A stretch of DNA of 64,000 bases from Rhizobium sp. RU36D (GCF_900176345.1 NZ_FWXU01000009.1:1-64000), one strand, 5' to 3'. Shown: positions 40,007-50,429, numbered from the stretch's first letter. A program made the numbers and translations. Notes: generated by a model not told the origin, from the sequence alone.

Positions 40007-42259
40007 TTAGAATTCCTGCCAGTCCTGGCCGGATGCGGGAGCAAGTGCTGCGGATGCCGCTGCCCTTGGCGCTGCGCGGCGTGCCGCGGTCTGGGTCGGG
40101 GCGGGAGCTGGCGCTGCTGCCCGGCGCGGAGCCGCCATCTGTGCGGCAACCTGGCGAAGTGCTGCCGTGCCCGAAGCGCCGGCAGAGCCGAGCTGGAACT
40201 GGGCGATCAGCTCGCGCAGGCGACCCGCCTCGTTGGCGAGTGTCGCGCTTGCGGCATTAGCCTCTTCCACCATGGCGGCGTTCTGCTGGGTCACCTGGTC
40301 CATCTGGTTGACAGCGGTGTTGACCTCGGACAGGCCGACCGACTGCTCGCGCGCCGAAGTCGCCATGGCATCCATGTGCTGGTTGATCGTAACGATATAG
40401 GTCTCGATCTTCTTCAGCGCCTCGCCGGTCTGGCTGACCAGCCGCACACCGTTTTCGACCTCGTCGCTGGAATTGCGGATCAACTCCTTGATCTCCTTGG
40501 CAGCCTTGGCCGAGCGCTGCGCCAATTCGCGAACTTCCTGGGCAACGACCGCGAAACCCTTGCCCGCCTCGCCAGCACGGGCCGCCTCAACGCCGGCATT
40601 GAGCGCCAACAGGTTGGTCTGGAACGCGATGTCATCGATCACGCCGATGATGTTCGAGATCTGGCCGGAGGATTGCTCGATCTTGCCCATAGCATCGACG
40701 GCGGTCGCAACGACAGTGCCGGACTGGCGGGCGCTTTCATTAGCCTGGATCGCGACGTTGCGGGCCTCTTCGGCACGCTTGGATGAGTTGGTCACATTGA
40801 CGGTGATTTCATCCAGGGCCGCGGCGGTTTCCTCCAGCGAGGCCGCCTGCTGCTCGGTGCGCTTCGACAGGTCGTCGGCGCTATGGCTGATCTCGCGCGA
40901 ACCGCTGTCGATCGAGCTGCCCGCCTGGGCGACCGCGGCCAGCGTCTCGCGCAGCTGCGAAACAGCGGCATTGAAATCGGTGCGCAGGTTCTCGAAATCG
41001 GCAGGCAGCGGCTGGGTGATTTCATAGGCCAGATTGCCGGCGGAGAGATTTTTCAGGCCCTCGGCCAGCTTGGCAGTGGCCTCCGCCATGGCTTCGGCGC
41101 GCTGGCGCTCCGAATCGGCGGCGCGGCGGCGCTCGCTTTCGGCGGCGCTGCGATGCGTATTGGCCTCGCCTTCCAGCTCGACCGCCCGCAGCGCATTGTC
41201 CTTCAGCACCTGCACGGCCCGGGCGATGGCGCCGATTTCGTCATTGCGGTCGCCGCCGTCGATTTGGGCATTGAGATCATTGGCCGCAAGCCGCGACATG
41301 CTGCCCGTCAGACGACCCAGCACGCCGGCGATCGAGCGCGCGAAGATCAGGAAGCCGAGGGAGGAGACAAGCGCCACCAGCACCGTCACCAGCGAGGTGA
41401 GCCACAAGGCCTGGCGACTGCCAGCGATGATCGGCGTGACATCCGACGCAACCGAGAGGACGCCGATCTTGTCGCCGGAGAAGTTTGTGAACGGCACGCC
41501 GGCAACGACGAAATCCTTGCCGCCTTCGGACATCTGCACCTGCACCGACTTGCCATCGAAGGCGTCTTTCAGCTGATCCTCGGTCAGCAGCGATTTTTCG
41601 CCGAGCGTCGAGGCCTGCTGCACAAGCTTGCCTTCGGAAAGGATGTGAACCGAGATCGCGCCATCGATCAGCGTCGCGAGCGGCTTGAAATAGTCATTGG
41701 TCAGGCCGGTGCCGGTGTCGACGACGCCAACCACCTTGCCATCGCGGATCACGGGGGCGGATGCAAACATGCTGACCGCGGTCCGTCCGGGCTCCGTGCC
41801 GGCCACGAGCTTGCCGCTCGAAATCGCAGACACGATGGTCTTGCGCCGGCCCTTCATATCGTCGCCGAATTTATCCGGCGCGTGGATGCGGGCAACCGCC
41901 TCGCCATTGGCATTGACGAAGGTGATCAACTGCACGCCGCCATTGGCGCTGATCTGCGGCAGGCTGGTTTGGTAGCGCTTGAGGATTTCGTCGCGCGCAT
42001 TGCTTTCGATGAGGGTGGCTGTGTCCGGCTCGCCTGCAAGCGCCAGGCCGACCGAGGAGGCAATCTTCTTCTGGGCGGCCATGTCGGTTTCGATCAGGGC
42101 GATATCGCTCTGCAGCTCCTTGCGCAGAGCATCCTCGTTCATGCCAGCCTGTCGATACCAGGCCGTGCCGCCGATCGCCGCACTTGCGAACAGGACGGCG
42201 CCGAAGCCATAGGCCGTCATCCTGATCCACAAAGGCCACTTGATTGTCGCATTGCTCAT
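40007..42259 (-). CDS. Methyl-accepting chemotaxis protein
   Basis: 750 residues. A membrane helix at about 14-34, a periplasmic Cache-like sensor (about 40-270: [37 protein letters not shown]), a second helix ([20 protein letters not shown]), HAMP and a second HAMP-like stretch, then the signalling domain with the hairpin tip [20 protein letters not shown]. The C-terminus is an Ala/Pro-rich tail ending DWQEF, which resembles the NWETF tether for CheR/CheB. It senses a small ligand and controls the flagellar kinase CheA. No other chemotaxis gene is near. Confidence 0.96.
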   Translation of the reverse strand: MSNATIKWPLWIRMTAYGFGAVLFASAAIGGTAWYRQAGMNEDALRKELQSDIALIETDMAAQKKIASSVGLALAGEPDTATLIESNARDEILKRYQTSLPQISANGGVQLITFVNANGEAVARIHAPDKFGDDMKGRRKTIVSAISSGKLVAGTEPGRTAVSMFASAPVIRDGKVVGVVDTGTGLTNDYFKPLATLIDGAISVHILSEGKLVQQASTLGEKSLLTEDQLKDAFDGKSVQVQMSEGGKDFVVAGVPFTNFSGDKIGVLSVASDVTPIIAGSRQALWLTSLVTVLVALVSSLGFLIFARSIAGVLGRLTGSMSRLAANDLNAQIDGGDRNDEIGAIARAVQVLKDNALRAVELEGEANTHRSAAESERRRAADSERQRAEAMAEATAKLAEGLKNLSAGNLAYEITQPLPADFENLRTDFNAAVSQLRETLAAVAQAGSSIDSGSREISHSADDLSKRTEQQAASLEETAAALDEITVNVTNSSKRAEEARNVAIQANESARQSGTVVATAVDAMGKIEQSSGQISNIIGVIDDIAFQTNLLALNAGVEAARAGEAGKGFAVVAQEVRELAQRSAKAAKEIKELIRNSSDEVENGVRLVSQTGEALKKIETYIVTINQHMDAMATSAREQSVGLSEVNTAVNQMDQVTQQNAAMVEEANAASATLANEAGRLRELIAQFQLGSAGASGTAALRQVAAQMAAPRRAAAPAPAPTQTAARRAAPRAAASAALAPASGQDWQEF

Positions 42260-42632
42260 TCTGCTGTCCCCACCTCAGGCAATATCAGGGGGCAGGATGA
42301 TCCGAATTCTTCAATTTTAGATAAACGATCAGCATTTTTTGAAGTACCGCTGTCCAAACAGCGAGCACATCAGCCACCCCCTGATGCCAATTCGCAGCGG
42401 TCTTGTTGACTTTCTGCCAGTTTTCCTGTTTATCCCGCCCAATCTGCGACGAGAACGAAACTCCGAGCCACCGACCGGGACCCGCAAAGGTATAAAGAGA
42501 TCCCGGAGGTCAACACCCGACAGCGCGATGCGCCCTCGGGTGGTTTTTGGCTTTGCGTCTTGTTTTCGCCGAGGAAAGCACCAACGTTTCGATGGGCGCC
42601 TGTAGCCGATCCGAAACGAGAAGGAAGAAGCG
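42260..42632 (+). promoter_or_regulatory. 373-bp spacer with candidate ffh promoter
   Basis: No gene is supported here. A candidate sigma-70-type promoter for ffh is TTGACT (42406-42411), 17 bp, TTTATC (42429-42434), leaving a leader of about 190 nt. The leader has short GC-rich complementary pieces (CCGACCGGGACC, CCCTCGGG) but no known RNA family. The MCP promoter must lie in the left part of the spacer. Confidence 0.45.
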
Positions 42633-44213
42633 ATGTTTGATAACCTCCAGGACCGTCTTGGTTCCATTCTGAATGGACTGACTGGCCGTGGTGCGCTGTC
42701 GGAGGCCGATGTCTCCGCCGCCCTGCGGGAGGTTCGTCGTGCGCTTCTGGAAGCCGACGTTTCGCTGGAAGTCGTGCGTTCCTTCACCGACAAGGTCCGG
42801 GAAAAGGCCGTCGGCTCGCTGGTGGTCAAGTCCATCAAGCCGGGCCAGATGGTCGTCAAGATCGTCCATGACGAACTGGTCGAGATGCTGGGCTCCGAAG
42901 GCGTCGGCATCGATCTTAACGCACCGGCCCCCGTCGTCGTCATGATGGTCGGCCTGCAGGGCTCGGGCAAGACCACGACCACGGGCAAGATCGCCAAGCG
43001 GCTGACGGACCGCGAGAAGAAGAAGGTCCTGATGGCCTCGCTCGACACGCGTCGTCCGGCCGCCCAGGAACAGCTGCGTCAGCTCGGCGTGCAGACCGGT
43101 ATCGACACGCTGCCGATCATTGCGGGCCAGTCGCCGACCGACATTGCCGCCCGCGCGGTTCAGGCCGCCAAGCTCGGCGGCCATGACGTCGTCATCCTCG
43201 ACACGGCAGGCCGTACCCATATCGACGAGCCGCTGATGGTCGAGATGGCCGAGATTAAGGCCAAGTCGAAGCCGCATGAAATCCTGCTGGTCGCCGATGC
43301 GCTGACCGGTCAGGACGCAGTCAATCTAGCCCGCAATTTCGATGAGCGCGTCGGCATCACCGGCCTCGTACTGACCCGCATGGACGGCGATGGCCGTGGC
43401 GGTGCGGCGCTTTCGATGCGTGCGGTGACCGGCAAGCCGATCAAGCTGATCGGTGTCGGCGAGAAGATGACGGAACTCGACGAGTTCCATCCGCGCCGTA
43501 TTGCCGACCGTATTCTCGGCATGGGCGACATCGTCTCGCTGGTCGAGAGGGCCGCCGAGAACATTGATGCCGACAAGGCGCGTGCCATGGCCGAGAAGAT
43601 GGCCAAGGGCAAGTTCGACCTTGATGACATGGCCGATCAGCTGAAGCAGATGCAGAAGATGGGCGGCATGGGCGGCATCATGGGTTTGATGCCCGGAATG
43701 GCCGGCATGAAGGACAAGATGGCCGCAGCCGGCCTCGACGACCGCATGTTCAAGCGCCAGCTCGCCATCATCTCCTCGATGACCAGGGCGGAGCGCGCCA
43801 ATCCCGATATCCTCAAGCATTCCCGCAAGAAGCGCATCGCCGCCGGCTCCGGCACCGATGCCGCGGAGATCAACAAGCTCCTGAAGATGCATCGCGGCAT
43901 GGCCGACATGATGAAAGCCATGGGCGGCAAGGGCAAGGGCGGCGGCATGATGAAGCAGATGATGGGCGGCCTTGCCTCCAAGATGGGGCTGGGTGGCCTG
44001 GGCGGTATGGGTGGCATGCCTGATCTGTCGAACATGGATCCCAAGCAGCTGGAAGCGCTGGCCAAGCAGGCAGAGGCCGCAGGTCTCGGCAAGCCGGGCG
44101 GCGGATTGCCGGGTCTTGGCGGCATGCCCGGCGGACTGCCCGGCCTCGGCGGGCCAAAGCTGCCCGGCCTTGGTGGGCTTCCGGGTCTTCCTGGTCTGCC
44201 AAAGAAGAAGTGA
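42633..44213 (+). CDS. ffh: Signal recognition particle protein Ffh
   Basis: 526 residues. The N domain (ALREVRRALLEADVSLEVVR) is followed by the GTPase with G1 GLQGSGKTTTTGK near residue 107, DTRRPAAQEQLRQLG, DTAGRTHID, and a TRMDGDGRGGAALS G4 region. The methionine-rich M domain (QMQKMGGMGGIMGLMPGM) binds the signal peptide and 4.5S RNA. The tail is a Gly/Pro/Leu repeat (GLPGLGG type), longer than in E. coli. It targets membrane proteins during translation. Downstream are chorismate mutase and rpsP, the usual rhizobial order. Confidence 0.97.
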   Translation: MFDNLQDRLGSILNGLTGRGALSEADVSAALREVRRALLEADVSLEVVRSFTDKVREKAVGSLVVKSIKPGQMVVKIVHDELVEMLGSEGVGIDLNAPAPVVVMMVGLQGSGKTTTTGKIAKRLTDREKKKVLMASLDTRRPAAQEQLRQLGVQTGIDTLPIIAGQSPTDIAARAVQAAKLGGHDVVILDTAGRTHIDEPLMVEMAEIKAKSKPHEILLVADALTGQDAVNLARNFDERVGITGLVLTRMDGDGRGGAALSMRAVTGKPIKLIGVGEKMTELDEFHPRRIADRILGMGDIVSLVERAAENIDADKARAMAEKMAKGKFDLDDMADQLKQMQKMGGMGGIMGLMPGMAGMKDKMAAAGLDDRMFKRQLAIISSMTRAERANPDILKHSRKKRIAAGSGTDAAEINKLLKMHRGMADMMKAMGGKGKGGGMMKQMMGGLASKMGLGGLGGMGGMPDLSNMDPKQLEALAKQAEAAGLGKPGGGLPGLGGMPGGLPGLGGPKLPGLGGLPGLPGLPKKK

Positions 44214-44222
44214 GGGGAGAGA

Positions 44223-44543
44223 ATGTCCAATCCATCGGTCAAGGAACAGCTCGCCGGCTATCGCCAGTCGATCGACAATATCGATGCAGCACTCGTGCAC
44301 ATGCTGGCAGAGCGGTTCCGTTGCACCAAGGCCGTCGGCGTGCTGAAGGCCACACACGATTTGCCGCCGGCAGACCCGGCGCGCGAGGAATACCAGATCA
44401 ATCGCCTGCGCAAGCTTGCCCAGGACGCCAATCTGGACCCGGATTTCGCCGAGAAGTTCCTGAACTTCGTCATCAAGGAAGTCATCCGGCATCATGAAGC
44501 CATCGCCGCCGATATCGGCGGCATCAAGGAAAAGACCGCCTGA
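44223..44543 (+). CDS. Chorismate mutase (AroQ class)
   Basis: 106 residues of all-helical AroQ type: [39 protein letters not shown], and [16 protein letters not shown], with the active-site Arg and Lys expected in the first and second helices. It converts chorismate to prephenate for phenylalanine and tyrosine synthesis. It stands alone, without a prephenate dehydratase or dehydrogenase domain. It begins 9 bp after ffh, with GGGGAGAG before the ATG, and is probably cotranscribed with it. Confidence 0.9.
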   Translation: MSNPSVKEQLAGYRQSIDNIDAALVHMLAERFRCTKAVGVLKATHDLPPADPAREEYQINRLRKLAQDANLDPDFAEKFLNFVIKEVIRHHEAIAADIGGIKEKTA

Positions 44544-44580
44544 TTGGCGGACAGCAAGAAAGCCTGAAGGAGTTACAACA

Positions 44581-44949
44581 ATGGCACTGAAAATTCGTCT
44601 CGCCCGTGGCGGTTCCAAGAAGCGTCCCTACTACCAGATCGTCGTTGCCGACGCCCGCTCGCCGCGCGACGGCCGCTTCCTGGAAAAGGTTGGTTCGTGG
44701 AACCCGATGCTGGCTAAGGACAATGAAAAGCGCGTCGAGCTGAACGCTGAGCGCATCAAGCATTGGCTGTCCAACGGCGCCATCGCCACCGACCGCGTCC
44801 TGAAGTTCCTGAACGATGCCGGCCTCGCCACCCGCGACGCCCGCAACAACCCGGAAAAGGCAAAGCCGGGCAAGAAGGCGCTGGAGCGCATCAAGGAAAA
44901 GGAACAGAAGGCCGCTGACGCCGCCGCTGCAGCCGCAGACGCCGCGTAA
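44581..44949 (+). CDS. rpsP: 30S ribosomal protein S16
   Basis: 122 residues starting [20 protein letters not shown], the S16 signature, with [19 protein letters not shown] following. Residues 1-80 are the core; the C-terminal 40 residues are a Lys/Ala/Glu-rich tail ([13 protein letters not shown]) typical of rhizobial S16. AAGGAG is 8 nt before the ATG. An in-frame codon 87 bp upstream is rejected because it lies over the end of the chorismate mutase gene and adds a non-conserved leader. Confidence 0.97.
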   Translation: MALKIRLARGGSKKRPYYQIVVADARSPRDGRFLEKVGSWNPMLAKDNEKRVELNAERIKHWLSNGAIATDRVLKFLNDAGLATRDARNNPEKAKPGKKALERIKEKEQKAADAAAAAADAA

Positions 44950-44973
44950 TCGTCCCCTTCTGAACACTGATAG

Positions 44974-45008
44974 ACGGCTGGCATGCATTCATGCCGGCCG
45001 TTTTCTGT
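44974..45008 (+). terminator. Rho-independent terminator after rpsP
   Basis: ACGGCTGGCATG pairs with CATGCCGGCCGT around a CATT loop (one G-T pair), followed by TTTTCTGTTT. It would separate rpsP from rimM at least partly. Confidence 0.75.
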
Positions 45009-45074
45009 TTCAATTGCATGCGCTTCATCTTAAAAGAAGCAACCGAAGATTTGCCGAAACGCACGTAGTAACCG

Positions 45075-45647
45075 ATGACGAAACTCGAAAATCCCGTTCT
45101 GATGGCCGTGATCGGCGCAGCGCAAGGCCTGCGCGGCGATGTCCGGGTGAAATGCTATACGGCGGATCAGCTGTCGATCGGCGATTATGGCAATCTCTAC
45201 AGCAAGGATGGTCGCGTCTTCGAAGTGCTCGAAGTGCGGGAAGCAAAGACCGTGGCGATCGTGCGCTTCCGTGGCATCAATGATCGCAATGCCGCCGAAG
45301 CGCTGAACGGCACCGAGCTGTATGTCGATCGTGACGCCCTGCCGGACGAGGATCTGGAGGAGGACGAGTTCTTCTACGCCGATCTCGAAGGCCTTGATGT
45401 CTTCGATGCCGAAGGCAAGAGCTACGGCTCCGTCAGCGGCGTCTATGATTTCGGCGCCGGCGATCTTCTGGAATTGAAGGGGCCGGGACGTCGACCCGTG
45501 CTCATCCCCTTCACCGAAGCCGCCGTGCTGGAGATTGATCTCGAAGGCGGTCGCCTGCTGGTCGATCCCGTCGCCGCCGGCCTTGTCGATGACGGCAGCG
45601 AGCCGCCACCCTTCGGCAGCCCGAAGAAACCCTATACCCGCAAATAG
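45075..45647 (+). CDS. rimM: Ribosome maturation factor RimM
   Basis: 190 residues. The N-terminal domain has [20 protein letters not shown], and the PRC-barrel domain is seen from [19 protein letters not shown] through [14 protein letters not shown] to [18 protein letters not shown]. It binds S19 and aids maturation of the 30S head. Followed by trmD after 3 bp, the usual rpsP-rimM-trmD-rplS order, interrupted here by a convergent permease gene before rplS. Confidence 0.96.
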   Translation: MTKLENPVLMAVIGAAQGLRGDVRVKCYTADQLSIGDYGNLYSKDGRVFEVLEVREAKTVAIVRFRGINDRNAAEALNGTELYVDRDALPDEDLEEDEFFYADLEGLDVFDAEGKSYGSVSGVYDFGAGDLLELKGPGRRPVLIPFTEAAVLEIDLEGGRLLVDPVAAGLVDDGSEPPPFGSPKKPYTRK

Positions 45648-45650
45648 GCC

Positions 45651-46346
45651 ATGACCTTTCGCGCAACCGTGCTCACCCTCTACCCGGAGATGTTTCCGGG
45701 CCATCTTGGCCATTCGCTGGCTGGCCGAGCACTCGAGCGCGGCCAATGGGCCATCGAGCCCATCCAGATCCGTGATTTCGCCCTGGACAAGCACCGGAGC
45801 GTCGATGACACGCCCGCCGGCGGCGGTGCCGGCATGGTGCTGAAGCCTGATGTGCTCGCACGCGCCATCGACCATGTCTCATCGGATGATACCCGCCCCA
45901 GACTGCTGATGAGCCCGCGTGGGCGGCCGCTCACCCAGGCGCGCGTGCGTCAATTGGCAGACGGCGAGGGGGTCGTGATCGTCTGCGGCCGCTTCGAAGG
46001 CGTGGACCAGCGGGTGATCGATGGCCGCAATCTCGAGGAAGTTTCCATAGGCGACTATATATTGTCAGGCGGCGAGCCGGCGGCCCTGACGCTTCTCGAT
46101 GCGGTGGTGCGCATTCTGCCCGGCGTAATGGGCAACGACCTCTCAGGCATCCATGAAAGCTTCGAGGGTGGCCTGCTGGAGCATCCGCACTACACCCGCC
46201 CGCAGAGCTTTGAAGGCGTCGATATTCCCGCGATTCTCACTTCGGGCAATCATGGGGCCATCGAGAAATGGCGCCATGAGCAGGCGGTCCGCCTGACGCG
46301 TGAACGCCGTCCCGATCTCCTGCCGCCTCAGCCAGTCACGAAGTAA
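45651..46346 (+). CDS. trmD: tRNA (guanine-37-N1)-methyltransferase
   Basis: 231 residues. A SPOUT-fold enzyme that methylates G37 of tRNAs to prevent frameshifting. Seen: [39 protein letters not shown], the knot [16 protein letters not shown] and [20 protein letters not shown], and [14 protein letters not shown]. It starts 3 bp after rimM. Its last 19 bp overlap the end of the convergent TauE/SafE gene. Confidence 0.97.
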   Translation: MTFRATVLTLYPEMFPGHLGHSLAGRALERGQWAIEPIQIRDFALDKHRSVDDTPAGGGAGMVLKPDVLARAIDHVSSDDTRPRLLMSPRGRPLTQARVRQLADGEGVVIVCGRFEGVDQRVIDGRNLEEVSIGDYILSGGEPAALTLLDAVVRILPGVMGNDLSGIHESFEGGLLEHPHYTRPQSFEGVDIPAILTSGNHGAIEKWRHEQAVRLTRERRPDLLPPQPVTK

Positions 46347-47074
46347 TAGATCGCAAGCCCGGTGCCCGCGGCCACGACCAGCCAGCGCAGCAACGCCTGC
46401 GGCGCCCGCTTGGCAAGGCTGACACCCGCCCAGCCGCCCAGCGCCACGGCTGGCACCATGATGACAGCATGAAGCCATGAGACGGCACCCGCCGCGGTAA
46501 AGACAGCAATCGCCACGGCGGCGATGACAATCGACAGGAAATTCTTCAGCGCATTCATGCGGTGATAGCTGCCGCCGCTGGCCAGGCCGAGCGAAGCCAG
46601 CATCATGATGCCCATGCCGGCACCGAAAAACCCGCCATAGAAGGAGGTAGCGGCCTGCATGGCGATACCGAGCGGGCTTGCCGCATGGCTTTCGCCAGCC
46701 GCCTTCGGCCGCAGCCACGGGCCTGCCGCAAAGACGGCGGTCGCCGCCAGCAGCAGCCACGGAACCATGTCGCGAAAGGTCGGGTTGGAAAGCGAAATCA
46801 GGAACAGCGCGCCGCCCAGCGCCCCGACCGCCGAGATGAGGGCGAGCACAACAGCGCTTTTCCAGATTTGCCTGAGCTCGCTCACATAGGCGAGCGTCGA
46901 GGTGATATAGCCCGGAAACTGCACGATGGACGAGGTGGCATTGGCGGAAATCGGCGGCACGCCGGCCAGCGTCAGCGCGCCAAAGGTAAGAAACGTGCCG
47001 CCACCGGCAATCGCATTGACCACGCCGGATAGGAAACCGGCAACGAAAAGCAGCGCGATGAAGGCCAGCGACAT
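46328..47074 (-). CDS. TauE/SafE-family sulfite or anion exporter-like permease
   Basis: 248 residues from ATG 47074, with GAGGGAGAA just upstream. Eight hydrophobic segments. The family repeats are [18 protein letters not shown] and [18 protein letters not shown], and the C-terminal half has [21 protein letters not shown]. Members move sulfite, taurine breakdown products or organic anions; the substrate here is unknown. It is inserted, in reverse, between trmD and rplS, which are often adjacent. Confidence 0.88.
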   Translation of the reverse strand: MSLAFIALLFVAGFLSGVVNAIAGGGTFLTFGALTLAGVPPISANATSSIVQFPGYITSTLAYVSELRQIWKSAVVLALISAVGALGGALFLISLSNPTFRDMVPWLLLAATAVFAAGPWLRPKAAGESHAASPLGIAMQAATSFYGGFFGAGMGIMMLASLGLASGGSYHRMNALKNFLSIVIAAVAIAVFTAAGAVSWLHAVIMVPAVALGGWAGVSLAKRAPQALLRWLVVAAGTGLAIYYFVTG

Positions 47075-47355
47075 GTTTTCTCCCTCAAACAGATCGTTGC
47101 AAGCCATAGGCGGCCCATGCTGCGGCGACAAGCCGCCAAGGGCGCATTTGCGGCACGTGCAAGAAAAATAGCCCTGTCAGGGGTGACAAACTGATGTTCT
47201 TGATATACAGGCACACGCGGAAATGGGCTTGATGCCCGTCTGCCACCAACAAAGAGCATGCGTACCCGCTCCGCCGCAAGGCAGGACCCAAGGCTATTGA
47301 CCAAGGGACCGATGTTGAGCGCTCTGGCTGTTTTAGAAGAACCTGAGGTAAGACA

Positions 47356-47898
47356 ATGAACATCATTCAGCAGCTGGAAGCCGAACAGGCCGCCAAGATC
47401 GAAGCCAAGCGCAAGCTCCCTGACTTCTCGGCCGGCGACACGCTCCGCGTCAACGTCACCGTTAAGGAAGGCAACCGTACCCGCGTACAGGCCTATGAAG
47501 GCGTTTGCATCGCCCGTTCCGGCGGCGGCATCAACGAGAGCTTCACCGTTCGCAAGATCTCCTACGGCGAAGGCGTCGAGCGCGTATTCCCGGTCTACTC
47601 GCCGATGGTCGAAAGCGTCGAAGTCGTTCGCCGCGGTAAGGTCCGTCGCGCCAAGCTGTACTACCTGCGCGATCGTCGCGGCAAGTCGGCTCGTATCGTC
47701 GAGAACACCAATACCCGCGCCCGCAAGCTGAACGACGCCGAGCGCGCTGCCATTGCCGAGGAAAAGGCACGCATCGAAGCTGAAAAGATCGCAGCCGCCC
47801 AGGCTCTGGCCGCCGAAAAGGCAGCAGCCGAAGCCGCTGCAGCCAAGGCTGCTGCCGAAGCTGAAGCTGCAAAGGCCGCCGAAGGCGCAACCGAATAA
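47356..47898 (+). CDS. rplS: 50S ribosomal protein L19
   Basis: 180 residues. The L19 core (1-118) starts [19 protein letters not shown] and has the KOW-type stretch [40 protein letters not shown] and [21 protein letters not shown] 50-residue Ala/Glu/Lys tail ([19 protein letters not shown]) follows; E. coli L19 ends near residue 115, and the tail is typical of rhizobia. It sits at the subunit interface. A clear terminator follows. Confidence 0.97.
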   Translation: MNIIQQLEAEQAAKIEAKRKLPDFSAGDTLRVNVTVKEGNRTRVQAYEGVCIARSGGGINESFTVRKISYGEGVERVFPVYSPMVESVEVVRRGKVRRAKLYYLRDRRGKSARIVENTNTRARKLNDAERAAIAEEKARIEAEKIAAAQALAAEKAAAEAAAAKAAAEAEAAKAAEGATE

Positions 47899-47920
47899 GA
47901 TTTCCCGATAAGGGAACTGG

Positions 47921-47949
47921 AAAAAGGCGGTCCTCGGGCCGCCTTTTTT
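47921..47949 (+). terminator. Rho-independent terminator after rplS
   Basis: AAAAAGGCGGTCC-TCG-GGCCGCCTTTTTT is a compact GC-rich stem with A-run before and T-run after, so it can work in both directions. Confidence 0.85.
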
Positions 47950-48009
47950 GTGTTCATCGCCGGCAAAATTTCCTATTGCCATCTGGATTATCAAACGGGA
48001 TCCCTCGGC

Positions 48010-48813
48010 ATGGCGCTTTCCATTACCACCTGGAACATCAACTCGGTGCGGCTGCGCATGCCGATCGTCGAACAGTTCCTCAAGAGCCATTCGCCCGACA
48101 TTCTCTGCCTGCAGGAGATCAAGTGCCAGAACGACCAGTTCCCGCTGGAGCCGTTCCAGGCGCTGGGCTACGAGCACATCATCCTGCATGGCCAGAAGGG
48201 CTATCACGGCGTCGCCATCGCCTCCCGGCTGCCGCTCACGGAAGACTATCGCACCGACTATTGCGGCGTCGGAGACTCAAGGCACATCTCCGCCCGCTTC
48301 CAGCACGGGGGCAAGCATATCCGCATCCATAATTTCTACGTCCCGGCCGGTGGCAACGAGCCGGACCGCACGGTGAACCCGAAATTCGGCCACAAGCTGG
48401 ATTTCGTCGAGGAGATGAAGGCGCTGCGCGCCGATGCCGAACCCGGCGTCTCGGCCATCTTGGTCGGCGATCTCAACATCGCGCCGCTCGAAAACGACGT
48501 CTGGTCCCACAAGCAGATGCTGAAGATCGTCAGCCACACACCTATTGAGACCGACGGCCTGCTTGAGGTCATCCGGAAGGGCGGCTGGCTGGACCTGATG
48601 CGTCAGCACACACCCGCCAGCGAAAAGCTCTATACTTGGTGGAGCTACCGCGCCAAGGACTGGAGCGCCGCCGATCGCGGCCGCCGTCTCGACCATATCT
48701 GGTCGTCGCCCGATCTCGGCGCGCACCTCAAGGATATCGGCATCCTGCGCGAAGCCCGCGGCTGGACCCAGCCGTCCGATCACGTGCCGGTCACCGCCTA
48801 TTTCGATTTGTGA
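48010..48813 (+). CDS. xth: Exodeoxyribonuclease III
   Basis: 267 residues from ATG 48010 (MALSITTWNINSVRLRMPIV). The endonuclease/exonuclease/phosphatase fold carries Asn in TWNINS, Glu in CLQEIKCQ, the catalytic GDLNIAPLENDV, DLMRQHTP, LDHIWSSPDL and the final Asp/His in QPSDHVPVTAYFDL. It cuts at abasic sites and trims 3' ends in base-excision repair. An upstream in-frame codon lies within the rplS terminator area and is rejected. Confidence 0.95.
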   Translation: MALSITTWNINSVRLRMPIVEQFLKSHSPDILCLQEIKCQNDQFPLEPFQALGYEHIILHGQKGYHGVAIASRLPLTEDYRTDYCGVGDSRHISARFQHGGKHIRIHNFYVPAGGNEPDRTVNPKFGHKLDFVEEMKALRADAEPGVSAILVGDLNIAPLENDVWSHKQMLKIVSHTPIETDGLLEVIRKGGWLDLMRQHTPASEKLYTWWSYRAKDWSAADRGRRLDHIWSSPDLGAHLKDIGILREARGWTQPSDHVPVTAYFDL

Positions 48814-48869
48814 GTGTGGTCGGCAGGTCGCTTTGATTTGAATTCCATAGTGCCCGATGGTTCCTGCAA

Positions 48870-48976
48870 CGTCATGTCAGGGCTTGTCCCGAGGATCTGC
48901 CAACGTTGGAAATTTTCATTTCTTCAATGTCTTAAGTGAGCGTCAGTAGATCCTCGGGACAAGCCCTGACATGACG
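48870..48976. repeat. 29-bp perfect inverted repeat element
   Basis: The arm at 48870-48898 (beginning CGTCATGTCAGGGCTTGTCC) is repeated exactly in reverse complement at 48948-48976. The 49-bp centre is AT-richer and holds a CCAACGTTGG palindrome. It lies between xth and the convergent cyclic-nucleotide-domain gene. It resembles the mobile palindromic elements (REP/RIME-like) of rhizobial genomes; no transposase is present. Confidence 0.8.
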
Positions 48977-49091
48977 CCGCGACGTTGACGAAACGCTTGG
49001 ATTGATCGCTTTCTTCGGATGTCATTATGGACCGATTGTCATCATCCGCGCAGGGGATGCGCAACCGCTATATAATTTCGCGGAATATTCT

Positions 49092-49547
49092 CTACCGAAA
49101 CTTGTCCTGCATGCCCGCCGCCTGGCTGGCGAGCGTCTTGAGGCTCGCCGCGATGCGCTGGCGCACGATCGTCGCCATGTCGGGATATTCCTCGATCAGG
49201 CGATGAAACAGCGGCCGGCTGATGCGCATCACATCGCTGTCCTCGGACGCAACCGCCGTGAATTTCCGCTCGACCGAGGTCGCGAGCGCCAGTTCCGACA
49301 GCATCGTGCCCCGGCCCGCGCGGGCCTGCAGGTGATGCTCGCCCAGGCGATCGGTGACATAGAGGTCCAGCCGGCCCGATGCCACGACATAGGCGCATTC
49401 CGCCTCTTCGCCCTGGCGGAACAGCATGTCATCGACCCGCAGCCGGCGATGCTCCGCACCAAAGGCGATCAGCCGCAATTGCTCGCCGTTCAAGCCCTTG
49501 AACAGCGGCACACCGGCCAGAAGCTCCACATCGTCGCTGACCGCCAT
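49092..49547 (-). CDS. Cyclic-nucleotide-binding domain protein (no DNA-binding domain)
   Basis: 151 residues made up almost only of a cNMP-binding/Crp-type beta barrel: LLAGVPLFKGLNGEQLRLIA, LFRQGEEAECAYVVASGRLD and GRGTMLSELALATSVERKFT, where the phosphate-binding cassette is expected. A C-terminal helix (RQRIAASLKTLASQAAG) ends the protein; there is no helix-turn-helix. It could be a cAMP or cGMP sensor acting by protein contact. It lies downstream of the response regulator gene on the same strand (66 bp gap). Confidence 0.85.
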   Translation of the reverse strand: MAVSDDVELLAGVPLFKGLNGEQLRLIAFGAEHRRLRVDDMLFRQGEEAECAYVVASGRLDLYVTDRLGEHHLQARAGRGTMLSELALATSVERKFTAVASEDSDVMRISRPLFHRLIEEYPDMATIVRQRIAASLKTLASQAAGMQDKFR

Positions 49548-49613
49548 CGGCCGGTCTTTCCTCTCTAAACATCAGGTCATCGGCTCGAACGCCGCGACCA
49601 TCCGCCGTGCCGT

Positions 49614-50297
49614 TTACGGCACGATCTTGTAGCCACCGTTTTCCGTCACCAGGATCTCGGCATTGGATGGATCGCGCTCGATCTTCTGCCGGAGCCGGTA
49701 GACATGGGTCTCCAGCGTATGGGTCGTCACGCCGGAATTATAGCCCCAGACTTCCTCCAGCAGCACGTCCCGCGTCACCACCTTCTGGCCGGCACGATAG
49801 AGATAGCGGATGATCGCCGCCTCCTTCTCGGTCAGGCGGATCTTCTTGCCGTCCTCGGTCGTCAGCAGCTTCTGGCTGGGCTTGAATAGGTAGGGCCCAA
49901 CGGTGAAGGTCGCGTCCTCGCTCTGCTCGTGCTGCCGCAGCTGGGCGCGGATGCGCGCGAGCAGCACGGCAAACCGGAAGGGCTTGGTGACATAGTCATT
50001 GGCACCCGCCTCAAGCCCCAGGATCGTGTCCGAATCCGTGTCGTGGCCGGTCAGCATGATCACAGGTGCCTTGAAGCCGCCCTTGCGCAAAAGCTTGACC
50101 GCCTCGCGGCCGTCCATGTCAGGCAGGCCCACATCCATGATCATCAGGTCGACCTGGCCATTGCGAGCCGCCAGGATGCCCTTGGAGGCATTGGCTTCCT
50201 GCTGGATATTGAATTCCTCATAGAGCGACAGCTGCTCGACCAGGGTTTCACGCAGGTCGTCGTCATCATCCACCAGAAGAATGGTACGGGCTGTCAT
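49614..50297 (-). CDS. cenR: OmpR-family response regulator, CenR-like
   Basis: 227 residues from ATG 50297 (MTARTILLVDDDDDLRETL). The receiver has Asp10/Asp11, the phospho-acceptor Asp55 in MDVGLPDMDG and the Lys in NDYVTKPFRF; the winged helix has IRLTEKEAAIIRYLYRAG and GVTTHTLETHVYRLRQKIE. It closely resembles CenR, the envelope regulator of Caulobacter and Rhizobiales, notably in GANDYVTKPFRFAVLLARIR and HEQSEDATF. CenR is generally essential and controls cell-envelope genes with kinase CenK. No kinase gene is adjacent. A peptidoglycan-type gene is divergent. Confidence 0.8.
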   Translation of the reverse strand: MTARTILLVDDDDDLRETLVEQLSLYEEFNIQQEANASKGILAARNGQVDLMIMDVGLPDMDGREAVKLLRKGGFKAPVIMLTGHDTDSDTILGLEAGANDYVTKPFRFAVLLARIRAQLRQHEQSEDATFTVGPYLFKPSQKLLTTEDGKKIRLTEKEAAIIRYLYRAGQKVVTRDVLLEEVWGYNSGVTTHTLETHVYRLRQKIERDPSNAEILVTENGGYKIVP

Positions 50298-50429
50298 CTG
50301 AATTACCCCAGTTATCGCCGCCGCCATCCGTTCATCGCAAAAGATGACGGGATGGGCAACCTCCATTGCCATGTTGTAAGCGTCGCGCTGCTATGAATAG
50401 TATCCAATTCACAGGCAAAGCAAAATCTT

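Noticed and set aside
43326..44618. 430-aa open frame antisense to ffh
   Set aside because: Its His/Leu/Ala-rich sequence is the reverse reading of the Met/Gly-rich M domain; no start signal.
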